Below, piece by piece: positions 8,108 through 14,762 of a DNA stretch of 64,000 nt. The stretch lies in NCBI RefSeq assembly GCF_900116295.1, contig NZ_FPAF01000004.1, positions 62,001-126,000 of the forward strand, in the 5' to 3' direction. The DNA comes from Bacillus sp. 103mf (GTDB taxonomy: Bacteria > Bacillota > Bacilli > Bacillales > Bacillaceae_G). Every line of letters starts with the position of its first letter. The stretch's first letter is position 1. The notes below the pieces were generated by a model. It was given only the letters and a program-made list of their open reading frames with translations, was not told where the DNA came from and searched no databases. The position numbers and the translations under genes were made by a program.

Positions 8108-8200
8108 TTGAGTGAACTTACGTTGCTTTTGCAAGGCGGTCTTTTTCTCGTTGCATTGCTAACGTTCGTCGTGTTATTAATCGACAAGCTCAAAAAATAA
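8108..8200 (+). CDS. Holin-like type I toxin peptide (TxpA/Hol_Tox style)
   Basis: 30 aa: MSELTLLLQGGLFLVALLTF followed by VVLLIDKLKK. One transmembrane helix with a short basic tail is the hallmark of the Hol_Tox / TxpA / Bsr toxins of Bacillus, where overexpression damages the membrane. TTG 8108 follows a very strong GGGAGGTGAT site, also typical. An extended -10 (TATGATAAAAT) lies at about 8030. A divergent minus-strand promoter (8374-8400) points at its 3' end, the arrangement of a type I antitoxin RNA. Confidence 0.7.
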   Translation: MSELTLLLQGGLFLVALLTFVVLLIDKLKK

Positions 8201-8240
8201 CAACCCACTCTACGCCAATAGAAGGTGGGTTGTTTAATTC
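8199..8240. terminator. Bidirectional terminator at toxin 3' end
   Basis: AACAACCCAC and GTGGGTTGTT pair around a 16-nt loop. On the plus strand the stem ends in TTGTTT; on the minus strand it is followed by ATTTTTT. Confidence 0.7.
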
Positions 8241-8289
8241 ATGAGAAACAAATAGGATAATGAATAATCCACTCTGCTGAGTTATATGG

Positions 8290-8322
8290 GACTAGTGTGT
8301 TGCCGCACACTAGTCTTTTTTT
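8290..8322 (+). terminator. Rho-independent terminator
   Basis: GACTAGTGTG and CACACTAGTC pair around TTGCCG and are followed by seven Ts. It is a second, stronger plus-strand stop about 90 nt after the toxin gene, so the toxin mRNA may have a long structured 3' end. Confidence 0.85.
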
Positions 8323-8373
8323 ACTTATATGCTAATCACTTATTTATGTGATTGTATTGTTCTTTTCATTGTT

Positions 8374-8400
8374 ATTATAGCACAATCCTGTTTATGTAAA
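8374..8400 (-). promoter_or_regulatory. SigA-type promoter with extended -10
   Basis: Read on the minus strand: TTTACA, 15 nt, then TGCTATAAT. The perfect TATAAT with TGn extension compensates for the short spacer. It drives transcription toward the toxin gene. Confidence 0.55.
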
Positions 8401-8437
8401 AAAGGAGAGCGTACGTTCTTCTTTTTGAAAGCAGATC

Positions 8438-9250
8438 TTAAGATTGAATTCCGTTTGCTGGCTTGAATAATCCATTCATATATTCTTTTAAGCTTTTTTT
8501 ATAAAATACTTGGTTGATTGCATCATTTACACCAACAATTGGTGACGGAAGATTGTAACTTTTTTTAGATAGATGAACAACGACATCAAACACATCAAAG
8601 AGACGAATAAAGCAAAATAATCCGTCTTTTCCGCTTAATAAGATGAAATAATGGTTTTCACAATCGGTATTTAATGTATTCCATAATGAGCTTTTGCTTA
8701 AATCTCGTACAATATTTCTATCTTTTAATTCAATGAAATCTATGTTAGATAAGATGTTAGAAATAACAACTGCATCGGGATCATGAAAATAACCGTCTAT
8801 TGTATGTACAGCAAATAAATAAGCCATTTTCAATAAGCTCATCTTATATTTGCGGTTATCAAGGAGTAATTCACGTTGAATAGAACCAGCAACTTTTGTT
8901 ACTCGTTCTTCTTTCCATATTTCATTATGAAGTGATATATCGTGTCTTTTGCATAGTTTCATAATGAGAGAATTTGAGAATTGGAACTCATCACTATCCG
9001 TTTCTTTATTTGTATATTCTTCTTCATCATATATATCTAGAAGAAGAGGAGAGTCGATTTGATGTTTAAGCTGCTCTATTTTATACTGTATTAACTTATG
9101 GCTAATTAATAGACGATCTACACTTGCTATTACGTTTTCATAGCATGTTTCACACACTGTGTTGATATGGTAATATCCACATAACACTTCTGGAATTACA
9201 TATTGTTCTATACATGGTTTATCATCTCTACATATATTGCATATTGACAT
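8438..9250 (-). CDS. HNH-endonuclease-like protein with degenerate active site
   Basis: 270 aa from the ATG at 9250, which follows AAAGGTGATG; two earlier in-frame starts overlap that site. The N-terminus reads MSICNICRDDKPCIEQYVIP, then HINTVCETCYENVIASVDRL. This is the zinc-bound HNH layout (CxxC, T/x-E-H-x-I-P, CxxC, N-x-x-x-x-x-x-D) but the usual His of EHxIP is Gln here (EQYVIP) and CxxCN is CETCYEN. The other 200 residues are helical and not recognised. It may have kept only a structural or DNA-binding role. The gene has no close neighbours on its strand; degenerate bcr1 sequence lies just upstream. Confidence 0.55.
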   Translation of the reverse strand: MSICNICRDDKPCIEQYVIPEVLCGYYHINTVCETCYENVIASVDRLLISHKLIQYKIEQLKHQIDSPLLLDIYDEEEYTNKETDSDEFQFSNSLIMKLCKRHDISLHNEIWKEERVTKVAGSIQRELLLDNRKYKMSLLKMAYLFAVHTIDGYFHDPDAVVISNILSNIDFIELKDRNIVRDLSKSSLWNTLNTDCENHYFILLSGKDGLFCFIRLFDVFDVVVHLSKKSYNLPSPIVGVNDAINQVFYKKSLKEYMNGLFKPANGIQS

Positions 9251-9286
9251 AGTCATCACCTTTTAGTTGCAAATTTTTATCTTATT

Positions 9287-9420
9287 ATTTGCGGGCAATA
9301 AAATCCCATTTCACGACTTTGAGAAATACAAAGGAGATAAGCAGGGGATAACTGCCCGTAAAAGTCCGATTGGTTAATAATCAGCAGGGAATGAAAACTC
9401 CACTGCCAAAAGTTTTACTA
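9287..9420. repeat. Degenerate bcr1 element
   Basis: The central block GGATAACTGCCCGTAAAAGT then CCGATTGGTTAATAATCAG and GGGAATGAAAACTCCACTG aligns with the intact bcr1 copy at 27841-27988. The left third has drifted. It lies between the HNH-like gene and the transporter gene, so it may act as a folded RNA or a spacer only. Confidence 0.65.
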
Positions 9421-9540
9421 TATATGTCTTTATTGTAGTGTATTTATTTATGTTTTGGAATAAAGAACGAGGAAATAACATATAAATTTTTACTTCAATT
9501 TGTTACAATTATAAAAGAAATTTAAAAGGAGGCACTTTTT

Positions 9541-10623
9541 TTGAAATCAAAAGTTCATTTTTGGACATTAGAAGTATTGATGGTTGTAGCGATTATTTTT
9601 ATCTGTACAAAAATTTCGTTTTTATTTCAACCAATCGGTATTTTTATATCCACTTTATTTTTCCCTATTTTAATTGCAGCATTTTTGTATTTTATGTTTA
9701 ATCCCGTGCTGCTTTTTTTAGAGAACAAAAAAGTACCGCGTAATTTATCCATTTTGTTACTGTATGTATTTATTATTACATTAATAGCTGTTGCGGTCGG
9801 CGTTGTAGTTCCAACTGTATCTCATCAGCTGATGGATTTAGTAACGAACATGCCAACGTATATTAAAGTGGGGAGAGAATACATAACAGATTTATCGAAT
9901 CATAGGCTATTTCAATGGCTTACAACACAGGATTATGTTTCGTTAGAGACATTAGAAAAGAATGCTCTTACGTATTTGAAAGAAATACCAAATACACTTA
10001 CAGCGAGTGCAACTGCATTATTTGGAATTATTACAAACGTTGCATTAGTTGTTTTCACAGTTCCATTTATTTTGTTTTATATGTTTAAAGATGGTCATAA
10101 ATTCCCTGGAGCAGCAGTTCGTTTTTTACCAGAATCGTACCGTGAAGAAGGACTTCGTGTTTTTAAAGAAACGAATGAAACCTTGGCGGCGTACATTCAA
10201 GGACAAGCACTTGTTTGTTTATTTGTCGGAGCTTTCACGTTTGTTGGTTATTTAATCATTGGATTGCCTTATGCTTTTATTTTAGGGATTGTGGCAGCAT
10301 TTACGAATATAATTCCAAATTTAGGTCCGTTTATTGGAGCGGCACCAGCGGTTATTGTTGGGCTATTTGTATCGCCGGTGCAGGCGGTATGGGTTATTGT
10401 TGTGGTAACGATTGTTCAGCAATTTGAGAGTAATATTTTATCACCACGAATTATGAGTGAAAAACTAAATATTCATCCTTTAACAATTATCATCTTAATT
10501 CTTGGTGTCGGAAATTTTGCTGGAATTATTGGAATGATTTTAGCGGTACCAACTTATGCCGTAATGAAGACAATTATTTCAAACATAGTAAGGCTTTTTA
10601 AATTGAAAAGAAATAAGAAATAG
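9541..10623 (+). CDS. AI-2E family transporter
   Basis: 360 aa, the usual length. The TTG start follows AAAGGAGGC. About eight transmembrane segments are seen, with the family's large mid-protein amphipathic stretch (about 80-150) and the conserved C-terminal block FILGIVAAFTNIIPNLGPFI, GAAPAVIVGLF and PRIMSEKLNIHPLTIIIL. Members include the AI-2 exporter TqsA and several Na+/H+ antiporters, so the substrate cannot be told from sequence. It is monocistronic with a clear terminator. Confidence 0.85.
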   Translation: MKSKVHFWTLEVLMVVAIIFICTKISFLFQPIGIFISTLFFPILIAAFLYFMFNPVLLFLENKKVPRNLSILLLYVFIITLIAVAVGVVVPTVSHQLMDLVTNMPTYIKVGREYITDLSNHRLFQWLTTQDYVSLETLEKNALTYLKEIPNTLTASATALFGIITNVALVVFTVPFILFYMFKDGHKFPGAAVRFLPESYREEGLRVFKETNETLAAYIQGQALVCLFVGAFTFVGYLIIGLPYAFILGIVAAFTNIIPNLGPFIGAAPAVIVGLFVSPVQAVWVIVVVTIVQQFESNILSPRIMSEKLNIHPLTIIILILGVGNFAGIIGMILAVPTYAVMKTIISNIVRLFKLKRNKK

Positions 10624-10629
10624 AAAGAA

Positions 10630-10658
10630 GACCAGTTCAGATTGTAACTGGTCTTTTT
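10630..10658 (+). terminator. Rho-independent terminator
   Basis: GACCAGTT and AACTGGTC pair around CAGATTGT and are followed by TTTTTT. Confidence 0.85.
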
Positions 10659-10764
10659 TCGTTCTAAGTATAAATATAATACGAATAATTAAAATATACG
10701 TATGGGTTATTTGATTTTCATCCGTTACCTATACTTAAAAATTTGTATTGAAAATTATTAAGTA

Positions 10765-10816
10765 TAGCAGTATTCTATACATATTCAAACATTTGAAGAT
10801 GTATAGAATACTGCTA
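10765..10816. promoter_or_regulatory. 52-bp near-perfect palindrome upstream of arsR-type gene
   Basis: The left arm TAGCAGTATTCTATACAT (10765-10782) and right arm ATGTATAGAATACTGCTA (10799-10816) are exact complements. The centre ATTCAAACATTTGAAG is itself dyadic (TTCAAA/TTTGAA), leaving only one mismatch and a 2-nt loop in 52 bp. The centre resembles ArsR/SmtB operators. It ends 40 bp before the ATG of the ArsR gene, so it is the likely autoregulatory site or an RNA hairpin in the leader. Confidence 0.75.
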
Positions 10817-10855
10817 AAGTCTTTAAAAGTAAAAGTAAGTTATGGAGGCGTTTGA

Positions 10856-11224
10856 ATGGGAAACGAAATGCAACAGTTTAAGGCTGACTTTTTTAAAGCC
10901 TTATCACATCCTTTACGGATACGAATTCTTGAATTGTTGTCAGAGGGTGAAAAAAGTGTAAATGAACTTCAAAGTATTCTTAATAAGGAAGGTTCGGCAG
11001 TTTCGCAACAACTAAGTGTACTACGTGCAAAAAATATTGTTGTTGGTACCAAGGACGGGAAACGAGTTTTGTATTCTCTTCGAGATCCTATGATTATGAA
11101 TTTACTGGAAGTTGCACGATCGATCTTTAATAACCATTTAATTGATACGATTTCAATGTTGGAAGAACTAGATGAAGAAGATGATAAAACTATAGTTAAG
11201 GAGGAAGTTGAGTATCGAAGTTAA
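10856..11224 (+). CDS. ArsR/SmtB-family transcriptional regulator
   Basis: 122 aa. The winged helix-turn-helix is plain: FKALSHPLRIRILELLSEGE, VNELQSILNKEGSAVSQQLS and VLRAKNIVVGTKDGKRVLYS. There is no Cys in the protein, so the classical arsenic/cadmium site (ELCVCDL) is absent and it senses something else, or works with the Cys-rich protein encoded next. Ribosome site GGAGG. Its 3' end overlaps the next gene by 17 nt. The 52-bp palindrome upstream is the likely operator. Confidence 0.85.
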   Translation: MGNEMQQFKADFFKALSHPLRIRILELLSEGEKSVNELQSILNKEGSAVSQQLSVLRAKNIVVGTKDGKRVLYSLRDPMIMNLLEVARSIFNNHLIDTISMLEELDEEDDKTIVKEEVEYRS

Positions 11225-11648
11225 GAAAGAAGTTATTATTCAACATGGCGTTGAAATATTTCACTCTGTAGGAGCTCATCATGTTTGTGATATTTGTATC
11301 AAGAGTGGAAATTCTTGTTGTTTTTCATGCCAGCATCTGCAAGATGAAGTTGGGTGTCAAAAGAGAAATACGGCTTGTACAGCTTGGTTATGTGGGATTC
11401 AAAGCTTTTTATTTGATCAAATAGGATTATTGAATGAATGGAATCGTTTTTGGAGTGAAATTCCAGGTCAAATGTTTCGTAGAGATAGTACGCCAGATAA
11501 GGTATGGATTAAATCATTTATAGATACAGAGAAATTAGATAGCAGAGAGGGAGAACTTCTAGCAGAAAGGCTGAAAACCTATGTACAAGAGGGTGGAGAT
11601 ATAGGTGAATTAGAATGTCATTTGAGCAAAACGTATAGTAAATATTAA
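11208..11648 (+). CDS. Cys-rich protein of unknown function, ArsR-coupled
   Basis: 146 aa, starting at TTG 11208 right behind AAGGAGGAAG inside the ArsR gene (translational coupling). Residues about 26-62 hold nine Cys: CDIC, SGNSCCFSCQHL, VGCQKR, TACTAWLC. Such spacing suggests a metal or Fe-S cluster or a redox thiol set. The rest is helical with no membrane segment. I do not recognise the family. Its place between a Cys-free ArsR regulator and an anion transporter suggests it is the sensor or a sulfur-chemistry partner; this is inference. Confidence 0.6.
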   Translation: MSIEVKKEVIIQHGVEIFHSVGAHHVCDICIKSGNSCCFSCQHLQDEVGCQKRNTACTAWLCGIQSFLFDQIGLLNEWNRFWSEIPGQMFRRDSTPDKVWIKSFIDTEKLDSREGELLAERLKTYVQEGGDIGELECHLSKTYSKY

Positions 11649-11728
11649 GCTAATGATTTCCCTGTATAAGAGCATGAAAAATGTATTTACAATTTGAATT
11701 TATTAAAAATGGAAAAGAAGGGTTTATA

Positions 11729-13492
11729 ATGAAAGGGTTATTTACAGGAAGATTTGAAGGATACTCGTTGGGGCACTTTCAAAAGGATCTTCTTTCAGGA
11801 ACGATTGTCGGAGTTGTTGCGATTCCACTTGCTATGTCTTTTGCTATAGCTTCTGGAGTTAAACCAGAGTATGGGATTTATACCACATGTATTGCAGGAA
11901 TTCTTACCGCGCTATTTGGTGGTTCAAGATATCAAATAGGAGGGCCGACAGGTGCTTTTGTTCCGATTCTTTTAAGTATTGTAATTACCTATGGGTATGA
12001 AAATTTATTACTGGCAGGTTTATTAGCCGGAATTCTTTTATGTTTAATGGGAATTTTTAAATTGGGATCTTTAATTAAGTTTATCCCCCGTCCTGTAACA
12101 GTTGGTTTTACATCAGGTATTGCTGTTACTATTTTTACGGGACAAATTGCTAGCTTTTTAGGTTTAACAGGTATAAAAAAGCATGAGGCATTTATAGCAA
12201 ATCTGAACGAAATCTTTATTCATATTAATACCATCAATTTTTATAGTATTATAACAGCTTTCATTTGCCTTATTGTTATACTCGTAACACCAAAAATCTT
12301 TCCAAAAGTGCCTGGTTCATTAGTAGCTATTGTAATTTCAACTTTAATTGCAACGGTATTTTTCTCAGGCCATGTACCGACTATCGGTACAGCATATGGT
12401 ACGATACCTAATACACTTCCGCAGTTTCATGTACCAGAAATTACGTTCGATCGCATCAAACAGCTGATGGGTCCGGCATTTGTAATTGCGATGCTAGGTG
12501 GTATTGAATCTCTTTTATCCGCTGTAGTGGCAGATGGTATGACAAATAGTAAGCACAACAGCAACAAAGAACTTATTGGTCAAGGAATTGCTAATATTGT
12601 GACACCATTATTTGGAGGTATTCCAGCAACTGGAGCAATTGCTCGAACAGCAACTAATATTAAGAACGGAGCTACTTCACCGATATCAGGTGTTATTCAT
12701 GGAATCTTTGTTTTATTAATACTTATATTATGCGCTCCGTATGCTTCGCATATTCCACTTGCTAGTATGGCTCCCATTTTAATGGTGGTAGCTTGGAACA
12801 TGAGTGAACAAAAACATTTTGCCCACATTCTTAAAATGAAGAGTGGAGATTCGCTTGTATTACTTGTAACATTTTTGTTTACTGTATTTACGAGTTTAAC
12901 AACAGCTGTAGAAATCGGCCTTATTTTAGCTATTATTTTATTTACAAAACGTATGAGCAACATGCTCGTCATATCTAAAGTGCTTCCAGATCATACAAGA
13001 AAGAATGAAAAATTATTACCACATGTGGTGAATAAAACTCATGATTGTCCGCAAATTAGTATTTATACAATAGAAGGACCTTTATTCTTTGGTGCTGCTC
13101 AAACATTTGAACAAAACATTTTAGCAACTATTCATTATAAACCTAAAGTTTTAATTTTAAGAATGGGAAAAGTTCCTTTTATTGATACTACAGGAGAGTC
13201 CTATTTTAGAAGTATTGTTCATTCTTTTAAACAACAAGGTGGTATACTTCTAGTCTCAGGAATTCAATCTGAACTCGAAACAACTTTAGTTAGAAATGGG
13301 CTGTATGTTGAAATTGGGGAACAGAATTTCTTTGAACATACAGGGGATGCAATTACCTATGCTTTAGAACATTTGGATACAAAAAAATGTATAGACTGTA
13401 AACACTTTGCATTTCGCGAATGCACTCAACTTTCTCATCAATCTCAGAAGGTGAATACAGTAAAGGGTAAAGTAAATGCATTAGATTTTTAA
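11729..13492 (+). CDS. SulP-family inorganic anion transporter with STAS domain
   Basis: 587 aa from ATG 11729 (AGAAGGG site; the frame is open to 11681 but with no site there). The membrane part begins after KDLLSGTIVGVVAIPLAMSF and contains the family core YGIYTTCIAGILTALFGGSR, QIGGPTGAFVPI and GGIPATGAIARTATNIKNGA. From about residue 440 a STAS domain follows (TIEGPLFFGAA, VPFIDTTGESYF). An added tail with CIDCKHFAFREC has three Cys. SulP proteins carry sulfate, bicarbonate or other anions; substrate is open. Genetic linkage to an ArsR regulator and a Cys-rich protein suggests a sulfur-related anion. Confidence 0.85.
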   Translation: MKGLFTGRFEGYSLGHFQKDLLSGTIVGVVAIPLAMSFAIASGVKPEYGIYTTCIAGILTALFGGSRYQIGGPTGAFVPILLSIVITYGYENLLLAGLLAGILLCLMGIFKLGSLIKFIPRPVTVGFTSGIAVTIFTGQIASFLGLTGIKKHEAFIANLNEIFIHINTINFYSIITAFICLIVILVTPKIFPKVPGSLVAIVISTLIATVFFSGHVPTIGTAYGTIPNTLPQFHVPEITFDRIKQLMGPAFVIAMLGGIESLLSAVVADGMTNSKHNSNKELIGQGIANIVTPLFGGIPATGAIARTATNIKNGATSPISGVIHGIFVLLILILCAPYASHIPLASMAPILMVVAWNMSEQKHFAHILKMKSGDSLVLLVTFLFTVFTSLTTAVEIGLILAIILFTKRMSNMLVISKVLPDHTRKNEKLLPHVVNKTHDCPQISIYTIEGPLFFGAAQTFEQNILATIHYKPKVLILRMGKVPFIDTTGESYFRSIVHSFKQQGGILLVSGIQSELETTLVRNGLYVEIGEQNFFEHTGDAITYALEHLDTKKCIDCKHFAFRECTQLSHQSQKVNTVKGKVNALDF

Positions 13493-13514
13493 AAAAGTAA
13501 TAAATAAAAATTGA

Positions 13515-13556
13515 GAACAAGGTTGCATATATTTTTATATAACAACCTTGTTTTTG
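13515..13556 (+). terminator. Rho-independent terminator
   Basis: GAACAAGGTTG and CAACCTTGTT pair around a 17-nt AT-rich loop, followed by TTTG. It ends the ArsR/SulP operon. Confidence 0.8.
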
Positions 13557-13567
13557 TTTGCATGTCA

Positions 13568-13645
13568 AATTTTATCCGGGAAAAGCCCGATTTGTGAGAG
13601 TTTTCCATCAGCGGGGAATGAAGTGCCTTCACTGATTTTATACTA
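13568..13645. repeat. Truncated bcr1 element (right half)
   Basis: AAAAGCCCGATTTGTGAGAG, CATCAGCGGGGAATGAAG and CTTCACTGATTTTAT align with the right half of bcr1. TTTAT stands at its left border and TTTTAT near its right border. Confidence 0.6.
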
Positions 13646-13697
13646 TCTTTTTAGCATCTTTATAATATATAAATCCATTTTCATTTTTCGACATCTT

Positions 13698-13774
13698 TGT
13701 CTAGCTCTGCCTCCTAGGCCCTCATGTCTAAGAACCTTAGTAAACGGGCCTAAACAGTCGGCTCCGCTTTTCTT
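13698..13774. repeat. Short interspersed palindromic repeat
   Basis: It begins TGTCTAGCTC and ends CCGCTTTTCTT, the same borders as the element nested in bcr1 at 43992-44111. The inside holds TAGGCCC / GGGCCTA. It looks like a deleted copy of that mobile hairpin family. Confidence 0.5.
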
Positions 13775-13776
13775 TA

Positions 13777-13865
13777 TAAGTCGCTGCTATACAGAATACA
13801 ACATGACCACTACTTGCTTTCTCCTTTTGTTTTAAACCTTGCATGTGGCAAAAAAAGGCCCTGAC
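13777..13865. repeat. Repeat family B, copy 1
   Basis: ATAAGTCGCTG, ACTTGCTTTCTCCTTTTGTT, TTAAACCTTGC and TGTGGCA recur at 47826-47912 in the same order and orientation. Neither copy overlaps a gene. Confidence 0.55.
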
Positions 13866-13942
13866 CGCTTCTATACATGGCCAGATGCTCTCGCCCGTCT
13901 AAAAAGAAAGAGGGTTTTTTAATTTGTATTTATATAGTTTTG

Positions 13943-13999
13943 TTATGCGGAGTCTACCTCTACAATCCAAATCATAATTTTACGCTTTGATAAACTCAT
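13943..13999 (-). CDS. Micro-protein (18 aa) behind YrzI-like gene
   Basis: The frame reads MSLSKRKIMIWIVEVDSA from the ATG at 13999 and follows AAAGGAGATG at ideal spacing. It starts 38 nt after the stop of the YrzI-like gene on the same strand. The strong site argues for translation; the length argues for caution. Function unknown. Confidence 0.45.
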   Translation of the reverse strand: MSLSKRKIMIWIVEVDSA

Positions 14000-14037
14000 T
14001 CTAAACATCTCCTTTCATCGCTATTTGGTGTTCATAA

Positions 14038-14178
14038 TTATAGATGGTTATAAAACGATATTTGACGATCTTTTACTTTGTCCATGATTTGTTGAACACG
14101 TTGTTCATGTTCAAGTTCTTCTTTGGATAGACGAGCTTTTTGAATCGTAATCGTTAAAAAGAATACATGAAATGTCAT
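14038..14178 (-). CDS. YrzI-family small protein
   Basis: 46 aa: MTFHVFFLTITIQKARLSKE, then ELEHEQRVQQIMDKVKDRQI, then SFYNHL. The start MTxxxFFLTI followed by a charged helix is the YrzI pattern of Bacillus, proteins often found as tandem small copies. The ATG follows GAGAGGAG. The role of YrzI is not known to me. It lies behind two terminator hairpins and a 24-aa leader-like ORF that share one promoter upstream. Confidence 0.7.
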   Translation of the reverse strand: MTFHVFFLTITIQKARLSKEELEHEQRVQQIMDKVKDRQISFYNHL

Positions 14179-14230
14179 ATATTTTTAACTCCTCTCAAAT
14201 GTATAAAATTGTAAGAATGTAAAAATCGCA

Positions 14231-14266
14231 CAAAAAAGCCACAGGAAGACAGAGTGCTCCTGCGGC
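14231..14266 (-). terminator. Tandem terminator, distal
   Basis: On the minus strand GCCGCAGGAG and TTCCTGTGGC pair around about 9 nt and are followed by TTTTTTG. Its stem is nearly the same as that of the hairpin 10 nt before it. It stands between the 24-aa ORF and the YrzI-like gene. Confidence 0.75.
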
Positions 14267-14273
14267 AAGGCAT

Positions 14274-14310
14274 GAAAAAGCTACAGGACGGCATTCGACC
14301 TCCTGTGGCA
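14274..14310 (-). terminator. Tandem terminator, proximal
   Basis: On the minus strand GCCACAGGA and TCCTGTAGC pair around GGTCGAATGCCG and are followed by TTTTT. The stem-loop contains AGGAGGTCGAATG, the same string that is the ribosome site of the 24-aa ORF upstream (there followed by AT-ATG). Confidence 0.75.
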
Positions 14311-14340
14311 GAATAATTAAAATCATAGTAAATGCGATTT

Positions 14341-14415
14341 TTAATTCTCCATATGGGTGGTCGAACATTTATTTAATTGTGAAACAGGTGCTGCATATAC
14401 AGTTACTTTCATCAT
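14341..14415 (-). CDS. Leader-like micro-protein (24 aa)
   Basis: The frame reads MMKVTVYAAPVSQLNKCSTT then HMEN, from ATG 14415. The ribosome site AAAGGAGGTCGAATGAT is as strong as any in the window. A consensus promoter lies 40 nt upstream and two terminator hairpins follow the stop codon within 110 nt, so the peptide is either a tiny gene with its own transcript or a leader peptide of an attenuated YrzI transcript. I know no family for it. Confidence 0.5.
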   Translation of the reverse strand: MMKVTVYAAPVSQLNKCSTTHMEN

Positions 14416-14455
14416 ATCATTCGACCTCCTTTGGAAATTTTTTCTTACGTAAGTA

Positions 14456-14484
14456 AGTATATACAATTGGGTAATATTTGTAAA
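14456..14484 (-). promoter_or_regulatory. SigA-type promoter
   Basis: On the minus strand: TTTACA, exactly 17 nt, TATACT. It reads into the 24-aa ORF. A TTACGTAA palindrome directly follows the -10 region and could be an operator. Confidence 0.65.
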
Positions 14485-14662
14485 CCCCGAAATTTAAAAA
14501 TAGGATAAATTTTTTGAATTTTAATGAAAATACACAGTTTTTAAGAGAGATTTCATAATGAATGGCGAATTATTTGTATGGAGAGGGATAAAAGGGAAGT
14601 TATCAAAATTTCATCGAGGTTAGAATAGAGTGTTTAAGAGGCTTGATGTTTCTATGGAAAAG

Positions 14663-14688
14663 GAGAAACATTGAGCTTTCTCTTTTTT
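14663..14688 (+). terminator. Weak terminator-like hairpin
   Basis: GAGAAA and TTTCTC pair around CATTGAGC with six Ts behind. It lies just before the ribosome site of the large membrane protein gene and may be part of its leader. Confidence 0.4.
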
Positions 14689-14762
14689 ATAGATTTTGTA
14701 ACTAAAATTAGGGGTGGGAAAATATGTATAATGAGAATAAACTTGTAGAAGGAGGGGTGGGA

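Larger units (their letters stand above)
8195..8367 (-). ncRNA. Possible antisense antitoxin RNA
   Basis: The minus-strand promoter at 8374-8400 would start an RNA near 8367 that runs toward the toxin gene and could stop at the hairpin 8199-8235, which on this strand is followed by TTATTTTTTG. It would overlap the 3' end of the toxin mRNA as RatA overlaps txpA. Position and existence are inferred from promoter and terminator only. Confidence 0.35.

Noticed and set aside
14175-14294. 39-codon minus-strand frame starting inside the proximal terminator (AGGAGGTCGAATG) and ending ATGA-overlapped with the YrzI-like start
   Set aside because: It runs through two terminator hairpins and its composition (Phe/Ser/Cys from T-rich stems) reflects the hairpins. 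Kept only as part of the micro-protein locus discussion.
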